Source: Zea mays | Lineage: Eukaryota; Streptophyta; Magnoliopsida; Poales; Poaceae | Length of the DNA: 64,000 bases | Direction of reading: 5' to 3' | Assembly (NCBI RefSeq): GCF_902167145.1 | Contig: NC_050096.1 | Span: 269,846,622 to 269,910,621 of the forward strand | Shown: positions 24,801 to 33,800 of the stretch, piece after piece | Layout of the letters: the number at the start of each line of letters is the position of its first letter | How positions within the stretch are numbered: the first letter of the stretch is position 1 | Notes under the pieces: generated by a model | What the model was told of the DNA's origin: nothing | What the model saw: the letters and a program-made list of their open reading frames with translations, nothing else | Database searches by the model: none | Position numbers and translations under genes: made by a program

Positions 24801-27800
24801 ATTCCTGTGAATTTTTAAGGCTGACTGTGGCTGCGCTAATTTTGGCTGCAGCTGCATGGATTCAGTATTATTCTATGCTGTAGAAACTGTTTGGTTGGTG
24901 CTCAGCAGCTGCAAAGTTGCTGCTGAAGCAAGCTCAGCCAATCGGCTTCAAATCTCATCTGGTTCACTGGTTGTCATGCATAATATACACAGAAGTATGA
25001 AAGCAGTAAGGTGTGGTAGATAAGAATGCACCAGCAAGGAAGGGTGACAGTGGTGCTTCCTATTAAACCTCAAATTTCAACAGAGAAGAAGCAGCTGGGC
25101 CATTAAGGTATTGGCAAATTGCAAGTAGCTATGTCTTCCATTTGACAACACTAAGATAACAAAGTGTAGACTTGAGTGTCTAAAGTCTAAACAGGCAAGT
25201 ATTGCAATTGCCATACAAACCAAGAACATTCATAATTTCATATCTGAACCACTCCACTCCGATGATCTTGACCAACAGTGTTATGAACAATACAAATGTC
25301 CCGGTAAATAATAAAGCATCCATTTCATATACTACCATCAGTCCAAAAAATATGTCCTTGAACCAGGATACACTCAGTTTCAGCTGGGCTGCAAACAGGG
25401 TATGAGTGGCTACTGGCTTATGTTTGTTTACAGTCTTTTTTTTCATGTCAACAAAATGGCCTAGTACATCTAAATAGCACAAAGGAACCAAGAATTCAAG
25501 ATAATTTGAAGATTAAAGTATAATATATGACCAAAAAATAGCCTTGGGCCCTTGAGTAACTTTACCTAATAGCTATTCATGGAGGCATAAGTAATAGATA
25601 CATCTCATGGCCAAAAGTAACTTACAAGGTCTCGCCTATCACGATCGCTTTCAAAAATCCGTACCCACCTAGAACTCAAGTGGTACTTTGCAGATCCACC
25701 CTATACCACATGCACATAGAATTAGTTGACACGTGACAGTATGAAGCATTTTCATATGATAGCAACAAAATACTTCCAAAGTGGAAATGAAGTAGAACAA
25801 AAAAACTAATAATGTTGTGTTGGCCTTGGTGAACAGATTTTGTTGGGTCAGTTAATAGCAATCAAAATACAGGTGGATCCTAAAGTAGTCGATTAGTTTT
25901 TTTTTTCTCGAACACGCAAGAGAACTGTGTATCTTTGTATTAAGAAAAAAGAACAAGAGTACTTACAAAACACACGCACACTCCTAAGCTCTAAAGTAGT
26001 CGATTAGTTCATTTTGTGAGCATTACTAATTCAGTAATCAGTAGTTCGCTATCGCTGAGAACTAGTATAACATCATTGATTGTTGCAGATCTACTTTTTT
26101 TCCCCAAGCAGAGCATATTAGCACCAAAAGCTGAGTAGCCAATCATTGGTTATATCTTTCTACATACAAACACAGCCCTTTGTCAGCACACAATATGAAC
26201 ATGAGAATTGTCATGTTGAATGCCACAACTTATTGAGAATATATCAAGGTTCCTAAATTGATGCTTGTGGGAATCAGTTTTTTACTTTTGATTTTGACAG
26301 CTCATTTACCATCTTTCAGGACAACGAGATAACACAACGGCCTGGTCTTTTCAAATTTATTCTAACCAAAGAGAACAACAATAGACATGATTGAAGTATA
26401 TTGCATAAATCCACATCTTTAACTTGTGGATAACTCACAAATGGAAAAGTTTAAATCATGATCATAAACCCACTTGTCCAAGAAGCGAAGCAATGCAGGC
26501 CCCAGTATGAACAAGAGGCCCTTCTTTCCCTAGAGCCAATCCACCTCCAACTGATCCAATGCTCCCAAAGATCTATGGCACAGAGCAGCATATATGATAT
26601 GAGATAATACATCATATTAGCTGAAGAAAGCAATGTAAAGTTGTAAACCCACCTTCCCAACTAATGTCCTGAAAAGGAGGATTCCATGTGTATCCACTCC
26701 TGCATAAAGACTTCAAACTACATCATCAATTTCTCTGAATGATAGTACCAAATTTCAGTAACTAAACCTTACCATTTAAGTAACCTTTGATCTCTGGAAT
26801 ACCAGATCCAGCAGCTGCTGGAGCAAAGTTTGTGACTATATATACAGAAGAGAAGACCAGGGCTAAATTGAAAACTGTGTACACAAAGAATCCCACAAAA
26901 TACGAGTGCTTTATTATAGCAAATGTCGCAGTATATTTCCATCCAGAGAAGTTCTCAACAGCCAGGTTTATGAATATAGCAGCTAATCCAGTACCTACAA
27001 ACCAGAAAATGATATCAAGTGCAAGAATAATCAAACAATGCAAGAAAAACTTGATGTGAAAAAAGAAGGTTTAGTTTCTCATTAGCTGAATCATTCAAAC
27101 ATATGTTGGCCCTGTTTGGCAACCCTGTTTCTCAGCTTATGCGGGTCTGGTGCAGTGGTAAGAGTTGTCTTGCTGAGTCACCAGGTCGTGTGGGTGCAGT
27201 GGTAAGAGATGTCTCGCTGAGTCATCAAGTCGCGTGTTCAAAACAGTCTCTCAAAATTTGTGGGGGAAGGCTTGCCTCGGTTTATCCCTTCCTCAGAATC
27301 CACTCATGTGGGAGTCTCTGGCACTAGGTCCGCCCCACAACCAGCCTAACGTGAAATTTGAAATGCTCAGAAGCCATCGCACCCCAACTTCTCTGTTGTC
27401 TTCCTCGTCACTCACACAAGATCCCTCCATCCTCCATAGCACCATTCTCCATGTGACCTCCTTGCGATGTCGCTCCGCACCGGCCTGCTCATAGTGCCGC
27501 CATGCCACATCCACCTCCTCAAAGCTTGCTTGAGGAGACCACATGCCGGCATTGAGGTCAAGGTCGACGTCGCCACCGCTGGAGAAGCCGCATCATGCAC
27601 TTCTGAGCTGTCAGCAGCACAGCTCCTTCGGCAGCCCTTGACCATGCTGTCCCTCGCCTCTTCTGCTCCAGAAGCCCTTGGCCACGCAGCTTATCCAGCT
27701 CCGCTGGCTTGTGTGGGTTTGATCGGGATTTGTGTACTAAAGTTTGATTTGCCTAGCTAGGTGCTCAATTTGGTTGCCTAGAAAGTTGATTGGGGCAGCG

Positions 27801-30800
27801 ACAAGCTCTAGCCTGTGGTTAACATTGAGCTCAGGAGCTTGCTTTTAGCTCGCTGAAGCATGATGCCAAACAGGCAGCTTTTCCTATAAAGCGCTTCTTA
27901 GAAAAGATTACTTATAGAGAAAGCTAGCTTATGAGAAAATCGCCTAAAATTAAGCTATTCCAAACAGTGCCATTATACCAGCATAAAAAGAGTTTCCATT
28001 TGTAACATGTTGCATGAACCATTTTGAACCCTGCAACACCAATCTTTATGCTTAGGTACTATTTATGAGTTCATGATGTATGTTTGTATCCCAACTGGGA
28101 ATTTAGTAAACCCAAGACACTACCCACCTGAATCCATCAAATATTCCAAAAAGAACTACTCAGCATAATCCTTGTTCTTGTATCACTATTTGTGAATCAA
28201 ATAATAATAGGATAAACTAGATCAGATGCACGGATTGCAATGTTGTCCTATAAGATACAACTTATGGTCCAAAATAAGTATTGGCAACATAGAGGGCAAA
28301 AGTTTGGGGGTCTTTGGTTGGCTCTTTGGCCTGAGGGCCTGCACCTAAGCAGGTGGATCTGACCCCATGCGACGGACGTCAGATTCCTGGTCTCGCTGCC
28401 TGTCAGGCACCAACCGAACAGGCCTATGTGTTGTCATAAAAGTACTCAACCATATGTTGAATGATTCAACTTTCATGAAGGTAAGAAAAAAATTACTAGT
28501 TGTGGTAAATAACAAGTATTAAACCATACTCCTGGATTCCACTTTCATGAAAATATAGTACAGCATTTAGAAGGAGCAGTGCCACATATGATAAGAATGT
28601 CCAAATCATTAAACAGAAAGTGTGAAGTTTAGCAGCAAAGCTCTTGCTTCCCCTATTAGTTGGACTGAAACCCTAACCCTAACCAGGGTTGGGAGATGAA
28701 TATATGTAATAGATTGTTGGGCCTAAGCCCATTACATAGGAAACACCCCATTACAGTACAAAGCCACAAATAACTCTAACATCCCCAATAACCATATGTA
28801 CCACTTACACAGCCTAAAACATGAGAGCATCAACAACAACAACAAAGCCTTTTAGTCCCAAGCAAATTGGGGTAGCTAGAGTTGAAACCCAACAGAAACC
28901 AGAAGTCAAGGTTCAAGCATATATGTAAGTAACTGAGATTATGGAGGAATATTGGATTGATTGATTGAGAACCAGTACATGTACATATATATAAGAGAGG
29001 AGGACGAGAGGCAAAAGGAAACCCCCTAAGTCTATGGAAACTAATAGTACAGGATTCGGACTCCTGTCCCCTGATTCTCTCTATTCTAATATAGCCTAGG
29101 CCCATCGGCAGAATTCCCAGGCCCTAGCCCTTTCCATATACAACAGATTGTCTAACCCCCCTCCCTCCCACAGTCGAAGCGTCCGTGGAACGAACGTTAA
29201 GACTGGACCTAAACTCAGAGAACATTGAAGACGACAGTCCTTCGTTGAAGATGTCGGCAAATTGTGATTCTTGTATATCGATAAGCCAAATAGCCTCTAG
29301 AGGCCCATGAACCGGCGTTCACCCAGCAACAAGCCTAAAGGCCACGAATCAGCACCCCGGCCCCATAGTGCGACGGTGAGCACGAGACAGAGCTAGGGTT
29401 TACACACTTACACGAGCCACGAGCGGTAGCGCGGGCACGACGATGGTGCGGCAAGCAGACATGGGCTCCGGCTCCCTCCCCAAGTCGGTGAGTCGCTCTG
29501 TTGTTTGCTCCCTCGACCAATTGAACTCCTCCACGAGCTAGCAACGGGCGACAATGCGGCACTACGGCGGGCGTGCACGGGCAAAGCGCAACTCCGTAGG
29601 CGAGCGCACAAGGCCAGGACTGCACAAAGCGAGTGCGCGATGGTGCGTGGCAGTGTTAGATAATATTAAGAATGTATCTGTAAAGTAAGGAAAGGGTGAT
29701 GCGCCTGTGCAAAGATAGGAAAGGATCTGTTCAGTTATAGATATAATCTGAGGCAATCAATCAGATCTGTTATAGATAGAATCCAATCAATCATAATCTG
29801 TTTTGATTGATTTGATTGATTGCTGGCGCCAGCCCCTTTGTAATCTGATGATGGTATTCCATCTCCTATAAATACATACAGGCGGCCTACTACGGTAGGT
29901 AAAAAACGCTTCCCAACCTGGTGTTCTTTCATGGTAATCAGAGCCACCTCCTTCAAACCCTAGCCACCCCCAGCCCATAGCAGACGCCAGGAGATCTCAT
30001 GGCAAGCTCATCCTTCATGGCTATACCTACACCTTTGCTAGGGCAAACTATAACTGAGAAGCTAACCAAGTCGAACTATGCGCTCTGGAAGGCGCAGGTT
30101 CTTCCCATCCTTCGTGCGCACAACTGCAGGGCTACATTGATGGCTCTGCCAAGGCGCCTGAAGAGCAGATCGACGTCAAGAACGGCGACAAGACAGTGAA
30201 GGAAAGCAACCCGGAGTACATCCGGTGGGCTGCCTTGGAGCAGCAGGTCCTCGGCTTCCTCATCACCTCCATGTCCAAAGAAGTCATGGGTCAGGTATCA
30301 TCCTACACCACGCCCCAGGAGGTGTGGAACATGCTGGAACAGACCTATGCAGTGCAGTCCCGGGCAAGAACAGTCAACACCAGGATTGCATTGGCCATGA
30401 CTCGGAAAGGTAACTTGTCAATTTCTGAGTATGTTACAAAAATGAAGGCACTTGCAAATGAGATGGCATCTGCTCGGAAGCCCATTGATGAAGAAGATCT
30501 AGTCTCCTACATCCTTGCGGGACTAGATGAAGAATACAACCCTGTGGTCTCTGCCCTTGTTGCACAGAAGGATTCTGTCTCAGTTGGGGAGGCATACTCG
30601 CAACTCCTCAATTTTGAGAGCAGGATGGCTTTGCTGTATGGAGGATCCCAGCCATCGGCTAATGTTGCTGCTCGTCGTGGTCGTGGTGGTTCTGGACCGC
30701 GTGGCCGGGGTCGCAATGGCCGGTTTAATCCTGGTCGCAGCAGCAACAGCAATGCGCCAAGAGGGCGTGGTGGTCCAGGAGGGCACAGATCTGATGGGAA

Positions 30801-33800
30801 CACAATAACCTGTCAGGTTTGTGACAGAACTAGGCATTCTGCCCGCAAGTGCTGGTACCGATATGATGAAGACAACTATTCCAACTCAAATTCCAAGAGT
30901 GCAGCAGCAGCAATGCACAGCTATGGTGTCGATACAAATTGGTATACCGATACAGCTGCAACGGATCATCTCACGTCTCAGCTGGACAAACTGACCACTC
31001 ATGAGAAGTACAAGGGGACAGATCAGATTCACACTGCAAGTGGTGCAGGTATGAACATCTGCAATGTTGGTCATGTTGTTATTGATACCCCTACTAAACC
31101 CTTGCATCTCAATAATATCTTGCACGTCCCAACAGCACAAAAAAGTCTTGTTTCTGTTCATCGTTTCTCATCTGATAATCATGCCTCACTTGAATACTTT
31201 CCAAATCATTTTTTGATTAAGGATCTAGACACGAGGAAGGTTCTTCTTCAAGGTAGATGCAGAGATGGTCTTTATCCCCTTCCATCAGACAGTTCTTGGC
31301 GGGGGGCATTTGGCGCCATCAAATCCTCTCCATCTCTATGGCACAATCGTCTGGGTCATCCATCATTGCAGATCATTCAAAAATTAGCCAATAATAATCA
31401 GATCATATGTTCTAGTGAGTCAAGTAGTCTGTCTGTCTGTGACGCTTGTCAACAAGGCAAGAGTCACCAATTACCTTATCCAGTGTCAACAAGTGTCTCT
31501 ACCAAGCCTTTACAACTCGTTTTCTCGGATGTATGGGGCCCAGCCCCCGAGTCCGTTGGTCGAAAAAAATTCTATGTCAGTTTTATAGATGATTTTAGCA
31601 AATTCAGCTGGATTTATTTGCTGAAACGTAAGTTTGAAGTGTTCCAAAGATTTACTGAGTTCCAAACCATGGTTGAGCGCCTATTTGACACCAAAATTAT
31701 TGCTATGCAAACAGACTGGGGAGGCGAATATCAGCGCCTAAATTCTTTCTTTACTAAACTCGGCATCATTCATTATGTGTCCTGCCCACATGCGCATCAG
31801 CAAAATGGGCCTGCTGAACGCAAACATAGACATATTGTTGAAGTTGGGTTGTCTATCCTTGCTCAAGCATCCATGCCGCTTAAGTTCTGGGATGAGGCTT
31901 TTGCCGCAGCGGCATACCTCATTAATCGCACCCCCACGAAACTTCTTGATTACTCTACACCTCTTGAACACTTGTTCAAACAGTCCCTGACTATAATTTT
32001 CTTAAAGTTTTTGGCTGTGCATGCTGGCCAAACCTGCGGCCCTATAATACTCGAAAATTGGCTTTCCGCTCTACAAGATGTGTCTTTCTAGGCTACAGCA
32101 ATATGCACAAAGGATACAAGTGTCTAGAGGTCTCTACTGGTCGTGTCTACATCTCTAGGGATGTTGTGTTTGATGAGCACATTTTTCCCTTTGCTGAACT
32201 TCATGCAAATGCTGGAGCACGTCTTAGAGCACAAATTAATCTCCTGCCTTCTACCTTATTTCCTTCGTCCAACCTTGACAATAGGGGCATTTTTAATACA
32301 GCTGATCACACTTTGCCTGATGTTACTGAGGCTAATGCAATTGATGATGTTGTTCCTAGTGTGGTCTCTGATGTCAGAATGCAGGAGATAGGTACTGAGC
32401 AGCTTCAAGTGCATGAACAGGAGCAGGTTCAGCCCAAGAGTGCAACAAAACAATATATGAAACCACCTATCACTACCACGTACCAGAGAAGAGAGAAGAA
32501 CTTATCAACTCCACCTTCAGTTGCATTACCAGAAACTGCCACAACACCTTTTTCTTCTGCTGTTCCTTCACAGGAACCTACTGCAGCTCCTTCACCATCG
32601 TTTCAAAGTGCTTCAGAATCAGAAGAACATGTGTCTCTCATGGAAGGAACTGAAAGTGCTTCAGCTGCAGGTGGTTACATAGATCTGAGACCTCGTACTC
32701 GGCTTCAGAATGGTACAATACAGCGCATCAAGTATGGCTGTTTGGCTGCCACTAGTGAGCCCCAAAATTTAGCGGAGGCCTTGGGTGATGAAAACTGGAA
32801 GCATGCAATGGATGCTGAATTTGAGGCCTTGGCTAAGAACAAGACTTGGCACTTGGTTCCACCAGAAGGAATCAAAAATATTATTGATTTGTAGATGGGT
32901 GTACAAGGTCAAAAAGAAGGCAGATGGTACTCTGGATAGATACAAGGCTAGATTAGTCGCTAAAGGCTTCAAGCAAAGGTACGGGATTGACTATGAGGAC
33001 ACATTCAGTCCAGTAGTGAAGGCGGCCACTATTCGGGTTATTCTCTCTCTAGCTGTTTCACAAGGGTGGTCACTACGACAACTTGATGTTCAGAATGCGT
33101 CTCTTCATGGCATTCTTGAGGAGGATGTATATATGAAGCAACCACCAGGTTACGAAGACAAGCTGCAGCCACACCACATTTGCAAGCTTGACAAGGCTAT
33201 TTATGGTCTGAAGCAGGCACCTAGAGCCTGGTATTCCAGACTCAGTGACAAACTATTGCAGCTAGGTTTTCAAGCATCCAAAGGAGACACATCTCTGTTC
33301 TTTTACATCAAGGAAGGTATCACCATCTTCTTGCTTGTATATGTCGATGACATAATTGTTGCAAGTTCATCTCAGGATGTTGTCTCAGCTTTGCTCAAGG
33401 ATCTGAAAACTGATTTTGCACTAAAAGACCTTGGCCCACTACATTATTTTCTTGGAATAGAAGTGCAGAAGGTAGATAATGGTATTCACCTCTCGCAGAG
33501 AAAGTATGCCTCAGATGTTCTTAGTCGAGTTGGTATGATAAATTGCAAGCCTACCACTACACCACTCTCTACTTCAGAAAAATTAAGCCTTCACAATGGT
33601 GAACCCCTTGGGCCTGAAGATTCAACACGGTATAGAAGCATAGTAGGTGCCCTACAATATCTAACTTTGACTCGTCCGGATCTCAGTTTTGCAGTGAACA
33701 AAGTATGCCAATATTTGCATTCACCTACAACAGATCACTGGACAGCAGTCAAGCGTATCTTAAGGTACCTTCGATACACTCTTCACCATGGGTTGAAGAT

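Noticed and set aside
27150..27250. Possible tRNA gene
   Set aside because: A-box and B-box motifs are present, but no cloverleaf arms fit. The body matches a SINE.
28667..28684. Interstitial telomere repeat
   Set aside because: Fewer than three CCCTAA units, which is expected by chance in such DNA.
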